64,000 bases of DNA, from assembly GCF_021532315.1 (NCBI RefSeq), contig NZ_JAKGAO010000003.1, positions 1 through 64,000 of the forward strand, given 5' to 3'. The translations under genes and the position numbers were made by a program. The number at the start of each line of letters is the position of its first letter. Position 1 is the stretch's first letter. Under the pieces are notes generated by a model, which saw only the letters and a list, made by a program, of their open reading frames with translations, did no database searches and had not been told where the DNA came from. Below, in pieces: positions 1-10,100 of the stretch. The DNA is from Paenibacillus tarimensis (lineage in GTDB: Bacteria; Bacillota; Bacilli; Paenibacillales; Paenibacillaceae).

Positions 1-1344
1 CGAGATATCGTTGCGCCAGCGGTCGAGTGCGTGGAAGCCGCCCTTGTCAGCGTCCATCGTCACGGTAACATCGCTGTTGAATGCACCGTAGCCGTCTGCG
101 GCCGCGAACAGGTTCAGGCGTCCCCAGCCCTCTGGATCATCCAGTACCGGATAACCGGAAGGCAGGCCGGTCGTAGCCAGAACGGCACGGCGCTGCTCAC
201 CGTCCAGGTAAGGCAGACGGGTTTCGATCAGCACCTCTGCGCCCTTTGGCACAACCATCGGCTTGTTCGTCGGGTTAATCTGCTTGAATCCGTAAGTCAG
301 ACGCTCCATATACTGGGCTTTGTTCTTCTCGTAATCACTGAAGCGGTCTTCCGCTGTACCGTTCTGTCTCAGCAGGACATTATGGGCCTGGTCGTAGGCT
401 GCCTTCTTAAGCTCGGCATTCTCCGGATCATTCAGCGCGGCTGCCGCCAGGGCTGTTGCCATGACACGGCCGCCGATAACATCCAGCGGAGAGTGCATGC
501 CGGCTACAATCCGGCTGTTGCCCATCTCGGAAGCGCGGGTCACCATTTCCTGGTAGCGCTCAGGTACTGCATAAGCCAGTGCCAGCGAAGCGAGATACGA
601 AGCGTTCGTATGTCCGCTTGGGAAGCCGCCGTCCTTCTCAGGAGTCATGCTTCTGACAGGATAGAGAGTCGGCGTGATGATTTCTTCGCCAGCCCAGCGC
701 CATGGACGCTTGTACTGGTAGTAACCTTTGGCCGGGTTTGTGGAAGCGTAATTGCCGCGCACCTTGCCGATCAGGTCGACCATCTTGCCAAGCTCGGAGT
801 TCGAGTCGCCGCCTTTATTGCCGTTGGGATTGTTGTCACTGTATTTTACCGAAGTAGCATCCGCCGGAATGTCGGTGATTGTGGTGGCCGTTCCCGACAG
901 CGAGCGGTATACGTCCGCCAAAGCACCAAGGCCCTCGGTCGCACCGTAGGTCTGGTTTCTACGGTCATCGTAGTAAGCTCTCTCTTCATCCTCAGCTGTG
1001 CGGGTTTTGGACAGATCCACTACATATTGAATGTTGTAGTCCAGCACCTCGCTGTTCAGTATCGTTCCGTTATCCCAGGAATCGCCAGGCGTCCATAGTT
1101 CATGGAAACCGGACAGTACGCCGATGGCAGGGTTGGAATAGACCGAATTGTTAACCGAATTATTGTTCTTGTAAGAGTCGACAAAGTGACCCCATGCCGG
1201 TTCAGAAGGCTGATAGACAGCTGATGTTACCGAGGGTACTGCGTCAATTGGTTCGGCTGCCGCTGAACTGGAGTAATTGACGGGGAAAGTACCCAGGAGC
1301 AGGGATAAGGATAGTGCTACGGATAAGTTCTTCTTGATTTTCAT
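1..1344 (-). CDS. Secreted PAP2/class A acid phosphatase, 3' end cut by window
   Basis: The frame is open from an ATG at 1344 to the window edge, so the C-terminus is missing (448 codons visible). A GAGAGGAAG ribosome site precedes the ATG. Residues 1-30 form a signal peptide, so the product is exported. The class A acid phosphatase signature is complete: K206-x6-R213-P214, PSGHT at 242-246 (general acid His245), and SR-x5-H-x3-D further on (nucleophile His). The expected reaction is hydrolysis of phosphomonoesters or pyrophosphate at the cell surface. The last visible residues match the point where the paralog at 7119-10157 enters its beta-repeat region, so SLH domains may follow outside the window (inference). 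It lies 58 bp downstream of the sphingomyelinase-like gene on the same strand, so the two may be co-transcribed. Confidence 0.85.
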   Translation of the reverse strand, partial: MKIKKNLSVALSLSLLLGTFPVNYSSSAAAEPIDAVPSVTSAVYQPSEPAWGHFVDSYKNNNSVNNSVYSNPAIGVLSGFHELWTPGDSWDNGTILNSEVLDYNIQYVVDLSKTRTAEDEERAYYDDRRNQTYGATEGLGALADVYRSLSGTATTITDIPADATSVKYSDNNPNGNKGGDSNSELGKMVDLIGKVRGNYASTNPAKGYYQYKRPWRWAGEEIITPTLYPVRSMTPEKDGGFPSGHTNASYLASLALAYAVPERYQEMVTRASEMGNSRIVAGMHSPLDVIGGRVMATALAAAALNDPENAELKKAAYDQAHNVLLRQNGTAEDRFSDYEKNKAQYMERLTYGFKQINPTNKPMVVPKGAEVLIETRLPYLDGEQRRAVLATTGLPSGYPVLDDPEGWGRLNLFAAADGYGAFNSDVTVTMDADKGGFHALDRWRNDIS

Positions 1345-1402
1345 GTTCAGATAACTTCCTCTCTGTTGTGAAAGTCGTTACGGATCTTGCAGGTTAGTCT
1401 GA

Positions 1403-2752
1403 TTACAGCTTCTTGTAGACAACTCCAAGCTTGTCAATGTTCGCGCCTGCACGTCCGAAGAAGCCTGCTATGTAGCTGCCGGACGGCGCAGTCAGTGTGG
1501 TTGAGGTCCCGCTCTTCGTTCCGGCGGCGACCTTGCGGCCTTGGTTCGTAGTCAACTCCAGGTAGAAAATTCTGCTTCCTCCGTTGTACGTATTCTGGTA
1601 AATAAGCGCACTGGTGAAATATTCGCCGCTGGCAAGCGTAAGAGCAGCTGCAGTTCCGCCGGTTCCGCCGCTTGCCAGTACCGTTCCGTTCGCATAGGTC
1701 ATCGATACGGCGTCAAGCCGGCTTGCGCCTCTTAGCGTGACAGAGACAGGTCTGGATGTCGCCGGGGCTGAGCTTCCAAGGAAGTTGAAGGCCGTACCTC
1801 CGTCTCCTCCCGCAAGGTCGCTGTAGGTCAAGCTGGTATGGGTGGAGTAGGAGAAGTTCGTGCTGATGGCATAATGGTCAGATAGCTGATGGCCGGTAGA
1901 GTCGGTAAAGTACGTGTTCTCCACCTTGTAGGTATTCGCCTGAAGGAATACACCAGCACCGCTTCTGTAGAAAATCTTGTCTACAACCTCGTTGTTCGGA
2001 CTTGTATCTCCCGGGGTGCCGACCAGTGCCGGAGCACCCATAGACGGGTAACTGCCGCCTCTGATCTTCTCGATCCAGGCGTCCTTCATCCCAAGTCTGT
2101 CAACGAACAGGCTCTTCAGATTATCCTCCGACCTGGTGTATCTGCAGTTGGTATCCCCGAATACGATGACCGCATGGCCTTGTGAATTCGCTTCGATGTA
2201 AGCTGCGAGCTGGCTCAGGTTATCGCGCCTTGCTTCATTCGACTTCTCATCCACATTCGCATCGGCATGCAGATTGTAGACGTCGATGTAAACCCCCTCT
2301 GCGACCTTGACTTGCACGTAGGTAAATCCCTTGGGTGTCAATTCATCTGCTCCGTTGTCAATAAAGCCGTGCCTCTTGTTCCAGGTCACCCTCTTCAGAT
2401 CATGAATCGGGTAGTTAGACAAGGTGTTCAGGCCGCTGCCGAACCCGGCGCCGCCAGAGGTAGGCGTGCGGTACGGGTGGTTGTCATTGGCATACAGCGC
2501 AGCATGATAGTTGAAGTCCTCCTGCACATTGACGATTTCATACGGAGCAAGCTTGGCGCCGATCATGGGTGTGTATTTCTCCGGATCCGCACTGCTTGAC
2601 AGGAATGCCGGCAGCCCTCCTATGTTATAGGTCAATACATCGAAGCTGCCTGCTGCTGCACTTGCCGGCTTTGTGAAAGGGCCCGCGATTCCGAATGGAA
2701 TCAGGAGCGTCACAGCCAGCATGGAAATCAGCAGTTTCCTACGTTTCGTCAT
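1403..2752 (-). CDS. Secreted sphingomyelinase/EEP-family phosphodiesterase with jacalin-like lectin domain
   Basis: 449 residues with a signal peptide (about 1-34). Residues 35-305 are an endonuclease/exonuclease/phosphatase fold of the bacterial sphingomyelinase type. Visible catalytic motifs are Asn43 in TYNIGG, Glu78 in VQED, NLHAD, FGDTN and the terminal SDH. The family cleaves phosphodiesters with Mg2+; sphingomyelin or another phospholipid head group is the likely substrate, but a nuclease role cannot be excluded. The C-terminal 140 residues, with GGDGG and IDKLGVVY-type strands, look like a jacalin-like beta-prism lectin, suggesting carbohydrate targeting. The start is supported by GGTGAGGAG seven to eight bases upstream. 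The gene leads a possible two-gene unit with the acid phosphatase downstream, which could strip phosphate from the released phosphocholine (inference). Confidence 0.8.
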   Translation of the reverse strand: MTKRRKLLISMLAVTLLIPFGIAGPFTKPASAAAGSFDVLTYNIGGLPAFLSSSADPEKYTPMIGAKLAPYEIVNVQEDFNYHAALYANDNHPYRTPTSGGAGFGSGLNTLSNYPIHDLKRVTWNKRHGFIDNGADELTPKGFTYVQVKVAEGVYIDVYNLHADANVDEKSNEARRDNLSQLAAYIEANSQGHAVIVFGDTNCRYTRSEDNLKSLFVDRLGMKDAWIEKIRGGSYPSMGAPALVGTPGDTSPNNEVVDKIFYRSGAGVFLQANTYKVENTYFTDSTGHQLSDHYAISTNFSYSTHTSLTYSDLAGGDGGTAFNFLGSSAPATSRPVSVTLRGASRLDAVSMTYANGTVLASGGTGGTAAALTLASGEYFTSALIYQNTYNGGSRIFYLELTTNQGRKVAAGTKSGTSTTLTAPSGSYIAGFFGRAGANIDKLGVVYKKL

Positions 2753-2817
2753 TTGTTCTCCTCACCTTCTTCATACCAGATTTGACTACGCCTAGAACGT
2801 AACATCCGGCAGGAAGG

Positions 2818-2858
2818 CGCCTCAATAGAACAATTTCCTCATGATATAAAAATCGTAC
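2818..2858 (-). promoter_or_regulatory. Bipartite element upstream of the sphingomyelinase-like gene
   Basis: On the minus strand the element reads GTACGATTTTTATA, 17 bases, then TATTGAGGCG. The same two blocks with exactly the same spacing occur at 10278-10318 upstream of the SLH-phosphatase paralog, while the 17 intervening bases differ. It ends 65 bp before the ATG at 2752. The spacing resembles a promoter, or two half-sites on neighbouring helical turns. Its function is inferred only from this conservation. Confidence 0.5.
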
Positions 2859-3012
2859 GCACTAGCTATGTCCATGCGGATTGCGGTTCTGAAGAAGGGT
2901 CTAATGACAAGCTCCTAGACCGGGAGATAGAGTGCTGCGATATGAGTTCCATTCCCGCCCATCCGTGGTGTTAAGTTTTAGTTAAGGCCATAAACTTGTC
3001 CAACTCATGCTG

Positions 3013-3018
3013 TATAAT
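3013..3018 (+). promoter_or_regulatory. Candidate -10 box of the sensor-AraC/lipoprotein operon
   Basis: A perfect TATAAT lies 27 bp before the ATG at 3046, with a purine-rich ribosome site (GGAAGGAGGGGAGG) in between. No good -35 hexamer is seen 16-18 bp upstream, so the promoter may need an activator. The rest of 2753-3045 holds only the element listed at 2818-2858 and no gene. Confidence 0.4.
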
Positions 3019-3045
3019 GTGGAATTGGAAGGAGGGGAGGATACT

Positions 3046-5373
3046 ATGAAGAAGCTGAGCTCTGTGTTTACGAGTCTTGCCGTTTCATATATGACGATCG
3101 TTCTCGTCATCGTTCTCTTGCTCTGCTCGATCTTCTATATCTATCTGCCCCGAAACTATAATGAAGAAATCCGCAGCAAGAATCAGATGATGCTGAAGAA
3201 CGCAGCCCATACAATTGAATCCGCCGTCTTTGACCGGGTTAATAAAATCTATTTGGATATTACGCTGCGGAAGACGACAAATGCCGACTTATTTACGAAG
3301 GGTCCGCACGGGGGGCAGTCCAGTACCATTATCGACATACAGGAATCGCTTAAGCAGGAGGTTATCAACAATTCCGATCTTGTCCACGCCATACATCTGT
3401 ATTATCCGCGGTCGCACGCGATGATCTCGTCGCTGTATGGTCTGCAGTATGAGGTTTCTCCGGGCAGTGAAGCATTCCAGACGTTCGACTGGATCGACAG
3501 CATGCAAAATAACAGTACGAGCTATCTGTGGACCGTCCCGCGTATGGTGCCAAAGGATATTTATGCCGGCGAGTCGAGCAATAACAGGAAGGTTCCGCTG
3601 ATAACTTATGCACACAGCTATCCCTTTAATTCAACTGGCGAAGCATGTGACCTGATGATCGGGATTGACCTGAAAGAATCGGCTTTCAGCACAATAATTG
3701 AACGAATGATCCCTGCTGAATACGGAGGCACGTTCCTGATTGATGCGAACGGGGTCATTATCTCGGCTGCGGACAAATCTATGCTGGGGACCAAGGCCAG
3801 TCAGACGGCTTATTCCAGGACGATTCTCGCATCTGAGGCACCGGCGCAGAGCTTCAACGTGAAGATCGATGACGTTTCCTATGTCATATCCGATCATAAG
3901 CTTCAATCCAATGGGTGGAAAATCTATAATGTGATCCGGGAAAATAACTTCTACCAGAAATCGCTTGATCTGCAGAAGGTTATTTTATTCATCTGCTTAA
4001 TTGCCATCCTTATAGGCATCGGGCTTTCCGGTGTCTTCACTGTAGTCAGCTATCAGCCGGTGAAGCGGTTAATGAGCAAAATCAAAGGCCTGTTCGACGA
4101 TCCTGCCGAAGCCAGGCACAACAACGAGTACAAGCTAATTGACACGGCCATTCACCAGCTGACGGACAAATTAAGCAGCCTGGAGGAGACCCTACAGGCC
4201 AATAAGCCGGTAATCAAGCATAATGTAGTGCTTAATATGCTGCGGGGGAGCTACAGCGTTGAAGAATTGGAAGAGCAGCTGTTATCGATTGATTTGTCAC
4301 TGGACTATGCTCATTACTGCTGTCTGGTAATCGATCCGGTCAGTAAAGCCTTTAAGGAACTGGACTCCAAGACGAATCAATATGCCGTATACAAGCTGAT
4401 TAATCTTTTGGAGGCAGCGGGCTTTGAAGACACATGCTTGATCGCTGAAGAGCTTCCGGACCGCAAAATTGTCGTTATCGTATGCGCGAACCAACCCGAA
4501 GATTCCCTGCTTGCAGCTATAGCTGATCTGGCTCTGACGGAAGTGAGAACCCATTTTGATCTGAATTTAAAAATCGGGATCGGCTTGTGGGTGAATGAAT
4601 GCATAGAGGTACATCGAAGCTTTGTCGCAGCACAGACCCTGGTCAAATATGGCTATCTGTTCCCTGTAGCTTCGATTCTACAAGAATTCAGCCTGCTGAA
4701 CAGGGAGCACAGCAATCAGGAAATACCGCAGTCCTTGCTTGTGAAGTTTAAGGAAAAGCTTCAGGCGAGAAGTCTAGAGGGTGTCGCGGGTGCAATTGAG
4801 AATGTGCTTGGAGAAATGACAGGCGGCATGTATTCGGCTGACCACTGCCAATTTGTTCTCATGAACATGATATCGATTTACTCCGATTTTCTGAAGAAAG
4901 TGAAATTTAAGCAATCCGGACAGTTCAAGATCGATTTATATAAGCAGTACAATTCCGTCTATGATATTAACGGGTTCCGGGAATGGCTGTTGCAATCTAT
5001 AACCGAGTGTTACAGCCATATGGAAAAGCGCAGTGACGAGCGGGCGGCTGACAGCATAGAGGATGTTAAAGACTATATCTGCTCACATCTGGCAGATGAC
5101 CTGTCCCTCGATGCGGTTGCGGCGAAGGTATACATAAGCCCGAAGTACTTAAGCAAGATCTTCAAGGAAGAGACCGGAATCAGTTATACGGAATTCGTAA
5201 CACAGAAGCGCATGGAGAAAGCGGTGGAGCTTATGAACAATGACAGTCTGACGATTGAACAGATCGCAGGCAGTGTCGGGTATGCTACAACAGCCTACTT
5301 CATCAAGAAATTTAAAGAAATCAACGGATGTACGCCGAAAAATTATGTCCGGACCATGCTGAAGCAGGGCTGA
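3046..5373 (+). CDS. Membrane-sensor AraC-family transcriptional regulator
   Basis: 775 residues. I chose the ATG at 3046 over an in-frame ATG at 3007 because a strong AGGAGGGGAGG site sits just before it. Transmembrane segment 1 is at about 12-35, followed by a roughly 275-residue extracytoplasmic Cache-like sensor region, and segment 2 is at about 311-336. A cytoplasmic linker follows, and the last 105 residues are a double helix-turn-helix AraC DNA-binding domain (LSLDAVAAKVYISPKYLSKIF and the second HTH). This layout is typical of Paenibacillus regulators that sense extracellular sugars or a loaded binding protein and activate transport genes. The lipoprotein gene follows after 29 bp, so they form an operon. 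No histidine-kinase or receiver motifs are present; it is a one-component design. Confidence 0.85.
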   Translation: MKKLSSVFTSLAVSYMTIVLVIVLLLCSIFYIYLPRNYNEEIRSKNQMMLKNAAHTIESAVFDRVNKIYLDITLRKTTNADLFTKGPHGGQSSTIIDIQESLKQEVINNSDLVHAIHLYYPRSHAMISSLYGLQYEVSPGSEAFQTFDWIDSMQNNSTSYLWTVPRMVPKDIYAGESSNNRKVPLITYAHSYPFNSTGEACDLMIGIDLKESAFSTIIERMIPAEYGGTFLIDANGVIISAADKSMLGTKASQTAYSRTILASEAPAQSFNVKIDDVSYVISDHKLQSNGWKIYNVIRENNFYQKSLDLQKVILFICLIAILIGIGLSGVFTVVSYQPVKRLMSKIKGLFDDPAEARHNNEYKLIDTAIHQLTDKLSSLEETLQANKPVIKHNVVLNMLRGSYSVEELEEQLLSIDLSLDYAHYCCLVIDPVSKAFKELDSKTNQYAVYKLINLLEAAGFEDTCLIAEELPDRKIVVIVCANQPEDSLLAAIADLALTEVRTHFDLNLKIGIGLWVNECIEVHRSFVAAQTLVKYGYLFPVASILQEFSLLNREHSNQEIPQSLLVKFKEKLQARSLEGVAGAIENVLGEMTGGMYSADHCQFVLMNMISIYSDFLKKVKFKQSGQFKIDLYKQYNSVYDINGFREWLLQSITECYSHMEKRSDERAADSIEDVKDYICSHLADDLSLDAVAAKVYISPKYLSKIFKEETGISYTEFVTQKRMEKAVELMNNDSLTIEQIAGSVGYATTAYFIKKFKEINGCTPKNYVRTMLKQG

Positions 5374-5402
5374 ATGAATATGTTAGAGGAAAGGTTACGG
5401 TT

Positions 5403-7019
5403 ATGAACGATTATGGAAATCGCCGGCTTGCTCTTCTCCTCCTTGTGATGCTGTTCACCCTCAGTGCCTGCGGAACCGCAGAGGATATGGATGCAACGGA
5501 CAGGGAATCTAATGAATTGGAGTCACTTACGCAGGACAAGCGGTACACCATCACCTGGACGATGCATCTTAATGAGGCTGTTCCCGAAAATGCTGAGATG
5601 CTTCAATATATTGAAGAGAAGTTCAATGTCGATTTTGATATCTGGAATCTTGAAAATAATAATTACGAAGCGCTCCTTGACCTTAAGCTGGCGCAAGGCG
5701 AGATACCGGATCTCTTCCGTATCCGGCAGTCGCATGATCTCCTGAAGTACCGGAACCAGAATGTCCTGGCCGAAATCCCAGGCGGTATGCTGGAGGAATA
5801 TGCGCCTAACATCATAGAGTCCATTAATACCCATGCGCCGGGGTATATGGAGTACGGGAAGATTGAGGGCCGCCATTACGGGATTCCGGTTGTGAATCAG
5901 ACGAATAGGTACCGGGTTCCGGTTGTATACAGGGAGGACTGGCTGAATAAGCTTGGGCTTAAGCCTCCTGAAACGCTGGAGGAGCTAGAGAGGGTGGTGT
6001 ACGCATTTGCCCATGACGACCCGGACGGTAACGGGAAGGACGATACCTATGGACTCTCGATCGAAGGGATGAATGTCATATTCGGAGCGTTTGGGCAGAT
6101 GGTGTTCACCGAGCAGCTATATTTTGCAGAGAAGGATAACGTTCTTGTTATTGGGGCGTTGGAACCGGAGATGAAGGAGGCGCTTCAATATCTGCAGAAG
6201 TGGTACCAGGATGGGGTCATAGATCCTGAATTCGTCACCGGCGAGAATAAGGGGGGATACAAGCATCTGTCCCATGCCTTTATCAATGGCCGGATCGGAA
6301 TGACCTCCATGGGCAATTATTACCATTGGGTACAGGCTGGAGATTATTCGGTTTATAACGAGAAAGGCGAAGAGGTTCCTGTGGAAGCTTCCTTTAATGC
6401 TATGGAGCTGACGAGGAAGAACAGCCAGGCAAGGATCGTCTTTGGTAAGCCTGTAACCGGTCCCGGCGGCAAGAGCGGTTCGAAGGCCTATGATAAGCTG
6501 ATGAGCTTCACTGCAATTGGCGCGAATGCAGCGGAGGAACCAGGGAAGATGGCCAAGATATTGGAGATTCTTGATTACGTGAGTGCGAATCCCAATCTAG
6601 AAGAGAGAATGACGATGAGATACGGGATGAGGGGGAAGCACTGGGAGTGGGCGGGACAGTCCAAGGATGACGTGGTCACATTGCCGCCGTACAATAAGCA
6701 GGTTAATTATACGAATCGTATCGGCGCTAATATCGGGATGCTTGTTCCCGGCATGCCTGAGGCTCGGAGAGAGCAGTGGGCCTCGACGCTTGGGCTTGAT
6801 GAGCATGGCATATACAATGCGCTGAAGGTATCCGTACCTTCGTTGATCCAGAGCAGCCCGGAGCTGATACCGCTCCGAAATAAAGCCTATATCTCCATCA
6901 TTTCTGGGGATAAGCCAGTTTCTTATTTTGATGTCTTTGTTAAGGAATTTATGAAAGCTGGCGGCGAGCAGGTGCTTAAGGAGGCCAATGACTGGTACCG
7001 GAGCCATTCGGGCGGCTGA
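5403..7019 (+). CDS. Extracellular solute-binding lipoprotein (LplA-like)
   Basis: 538 residues starting at the ATG at 5403. The N-terminus is a lipoprotein signal with lipobox LSAC, so the mature protein is lipid-anchored on the outer face of the membrane. The body resembles family 1 extracellular solute-binding proteins of the LplA/YtcQ type that feed carbohydrate ABC importers, including an acidic DPDGNGKDD loop of the calcium-binding sort. It is co-transcribed with the sensor-AraC regulator 29 bp upstream and ends at a strong terminator. Permease genes are absent on both sides, so it either serves permeases encoded elsewhere or presents ligand to the regulator's sensor domain (inference). 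The substrate cannot be read from sequence. Confidence 0.85.
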   Translation: MNDYGNRRLALLLLVMLFTLSACGTAEDMDATDRESNELESLTQDKRYTITWTMHLNEAVPENAEMLQYIEEKFNVDFDIWNLENNNYEALLDLKLAQGEIPDLFRIRQSHDLLKYRNQNVLAEIPGGMLEEYAPNIIESINTHAPGYMEYGKIEGRHYGIPVVNQTNRYRVPVVYREDWLNKLGLKPPETLEELERVVYAFAHDDPDGNGKDDTYGLSIEGMNVIFGAFGQMVFTEQLYFAEKDNVLVIGALEPEMKEALQYLQKWYQDGVIDPEFVTGENKGGYKHLSHAFINGRIGMTSMGNYYHWVQAGDYSVYNEKGEEVPVEASFNAMELTRKNSQARIVFGKPVTGPGGKSGSKAYDKLMSFTAIGANAAEEPGKMAKILEILDYVSANPNLEERMTMRYGMRGKHWEWAGQSKDDVVTLPPYNKQVNYTNRIGANIGMLVPGMPEARREQWASTLGLDEHGIYNALKVSVPSLIQSSPELIPLRNKAYISIISGDKPVSYFDVFVKEFMKAGGEQVLKEANDWYRSHSGG

Positions 7020-7033
7020 TAAGCGAATGAAAT

Positions 7034-7086
7034 AAAACCTTCATTAATACCCTGGTTGATATCCAGGGTAATTAATGAAGGTTTTT
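7034..7086. terminator. Bidirectional terminator between convergent genes
   Basis: A stem of about 22 bp with a single bulge (AAAACCTTCATTAAT... / ...ATTAATGAAGGTTTTT) is flanked by an A-run and a T-run. It can stop both the lipoprotein gene on the plus strand and the SLH gene converging on the minus strand. Confidence 0.9.
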
Positions 7087-7118
7087 AGCTGTTTACGCCG
7101 CGCCGTATCCGGGCTGAA

Positions 7119-10100
7119 TTACTGCTTAACCATGCCTTGCAGCAGCACCGTCAGCATCTTCGCGGCTTCCGCTCTCGTTGCACCGCCCTGAGGGTCGAAT
7201 TGCTGATTGCCTTTACCGCTAATGATGCCTGCTGCATACAGGTCTCGGACCGCATCCACCGCCCATGCGCTGATGCGCTGTTGATCGGCAAAGCTGGCAG
7301 CGCCTGCGCCGGCAGGCAGGGTGTAGCCGCTCATAGAGGCAAGCCGCGCCAGCATGACGCACATTTCCTCACGGCTGATCCGGTCATATGGCCGGAATTG
7401 ATTGTTAGCGCCGCCTTTGACGATTTCGTTCTCAGCCGCCCAAGCGACATAAGGCATGAACCAGCTGCCAGCTTTGACGTCTGTAAAAGTTGAACCGGAA
7501 TAATCCGATACATCGGCATTGACGAGACCTGCCAGCATTTTGGCAAATTCGGCTCGTGTAATATTGGCATTAGGTGTGAATTTGCCGTCACCCGAGCCGG
7601 ATACGATACCGCGTGCAGCCAGGTAAATGATATTGCTGCCAGCCCAATGCGCGGAAGTGTCGCTGAAGCTGGTTTTGTTATAGCTGACAGCATAAGTGCC
7701 TGGATGGTCGGTTACAACATACAGCTGTCCATCCCGCTGGTTATAGTCCGATTGAGGGATGATATGAAGCTTGCCGTTAGAATCGACATAGCTGATGACC
7801 AGCGTGCTGCTGTCTTCACCCTGCACAGGCTGGTACGGGATGCCAATCTTAATGCTGCTGCCGCCAAAGGAGGTGATGGCATCGGCTCCGGATTGGATTG
7901 TAAACTCCAAGGCCGGTCTAGTACTGATGAGAAGCTTGGCATCAGCTGGGTATGCCGCTGTGCTTGCTGCAGCCATCTTGATCCGGATCGTATCGCCCGA
8001 AGCGTTCCCCAGATTGTTCAATACGGCTTTGTTCAGCGTCATGCTGCCGGCGTGGCTTGCAATGACCACGTATGCAGCTTTGCTGCCTGCCAGCTTGCTG
8101 ACCGCTTCTTTGGTAAGGGCCAGCTCTATAACATTTGCCTTCACAGCTGCTTCGATCTTAATCTCCGCCGTTCCGTTTGCTCCAGTCAGTGCATCGACCT
8201 TGCCAAGCAGATCATTCAGAAGGGAAGCTTGCAGCTCAGCAGCCGCTCTTCCATTCGAGTCTGTCTCTGCAGCTATCGAGATGCTTGCCTTCTGCTGGAT
8301 GCTTGTGCTTGGCGGGGTGTTGTCCGCAGGGGTGGCTGGAGACGGGGTATTGTTTGTTCCGTTCATAACCAGCTGGATGCGGTCGTCCTGGTAGCTGACC
8401 TTCACTTTGTACTGTTTAGGCAAGCCTGTCGTCGTGACGGAGTCGAATTGACCTGTCCGGCGGCCCTTGCCGTGAGTCAAGATCGTGATCACACTGCCTT
8501 CAGCAGGCACGTAATGATCTGTAAAATTCACATGCAATTTGCCGTCAGCCTTTACTGCACCCTTGACTTCAATCACATCATCGGCACGGCCAACGTTCAG
8601 CTCAAGTGTAGTGCCTTCAGCTTGCAGGTAGCTGCCGCCAATGGACAGCTTTCCGTCAACCTGCTCGATCAGGGTGCCTCCCTGAACGGTAACATTGCCG
8701 GTACCGAAGGCAGTCGCGGATTCGCCCATAAGCTTGCCTGCTTTAAGCAGTGTGCCGCCGGAGTAGGTATTGCTGCCCTGCAGCACTAGTGTACCCGATC
8801 CCTCCTTGGTCAGCTTGCCGGTACCGGAGATATCGTTGCGCCAGCGGTCGAGCGCATGGAAGCTGCCTTTGCGGGCATCCATTGTAACGGTAACATCGCT
8901 GTTGAAAGCGCCGTATCCGTCCGCGGCCGCGAAGAGATTCAGCCGGCCCCAGCCTTCCGGATCATCGAGCGCCGGATAGCCGGAAGGGAGGCCTGTCGTA
9001 GCCAGAACGGCCCGGCGCTGCTGGTCATCCAGGTACGGCAGGCGGGTTTCCAGCAGCACTTCTGCACCCTTAGGCACGACCATTGGCTTGTTCGCCGGTT
9101 TAATCGGTCCAAACCCGTAGGTCAGGCGCTCCATGTACGCTGCTTTGTTCTTCTCATAATCACTGAACCGGTCTTCTGCTGTACCCGTCTCCGTGAGCAG
9201 GTTTGCGCGGGCCTGCTTATAAGCCGCCTCCTTCAAGGATGCATTAGCCGGGTCAGCCAGTGTTGCCGCCGCCAATGCTGTACCCAGAACCCTGCCTCCC
9301 ATAATATCAAGCGGAGAATGAACACCGGCTCTAATCCGGCTCTCGCCTATCTCTGAAGCCTTCACCAGCATTTCCTGGTAACGTTCGGGTACGGCATAAG
9401 CCATTGCGAAGGCGCCGAGATAGGCGATGTTGACACGCCCGCTCGGGAATCCTCCATCCTTTTCTGGCTTCTCGCTGAGAGAGGATAATAGTGTAGGCAC
9501 GACAATATCCGTACTGGTCCAGCGGAACGGCTTAGCATAGCTGTAGAAGCTTTTGGCCGGGCTTGTGGATGAATACTTGCCTTCCAGCGTTTTGACCAGT
9601 GACACCATTTTGCCCAGCTCAGATTCCGGGTCGCCAGGGTTTACTCCTTCATCATTGTAGAGCACCTTACCGGCATCAGCCGGGATGTTAAGGATCGTTG
9701 TCGTGACCCCCGCTTTGGCACGGTACACATCGGTCAGTGAACCCAGACCCTCGGCAAGGCCATAGTTTTGTTTGCGGCGGTCATCGTAGTAGGCCATCTC
9801 TTCATCGGCCGGAGTCCGGTTAGCGGCAATCTCCACAGCCTTTTGAATGTTGGCGTCAAGCACGCTGCCGTTCAGCTTAACGCCGCTCTCCCAGGTGTCT
9901 CCAGGCTTCCAGAGCTCCAGGAATGGGGAGAGCACGCCGATAGCAGGGTTGGATTCGACCGTACTGTTAGCTGTTATGTTATTTTTGTACGTGTCAACAA
10001 AATGTCCCCACGCAGGCTTAGGCGGCAGAGCGACATTTGCTGATGAAGATACCGATCCCGAGGCGGCCGTTCCCGCCGCGCTTGCCGGATTCCCCGGGAA

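Noticed and set aside
7647-8789. 380-codon plus-strand frame within the SLH-phosphatase gene
   Set aside because: Shadow of the real minus-strand gene, Cys/Arg-rich and without homology that I recognise; the same holds for 31-1098 opposite the first phosphatase.
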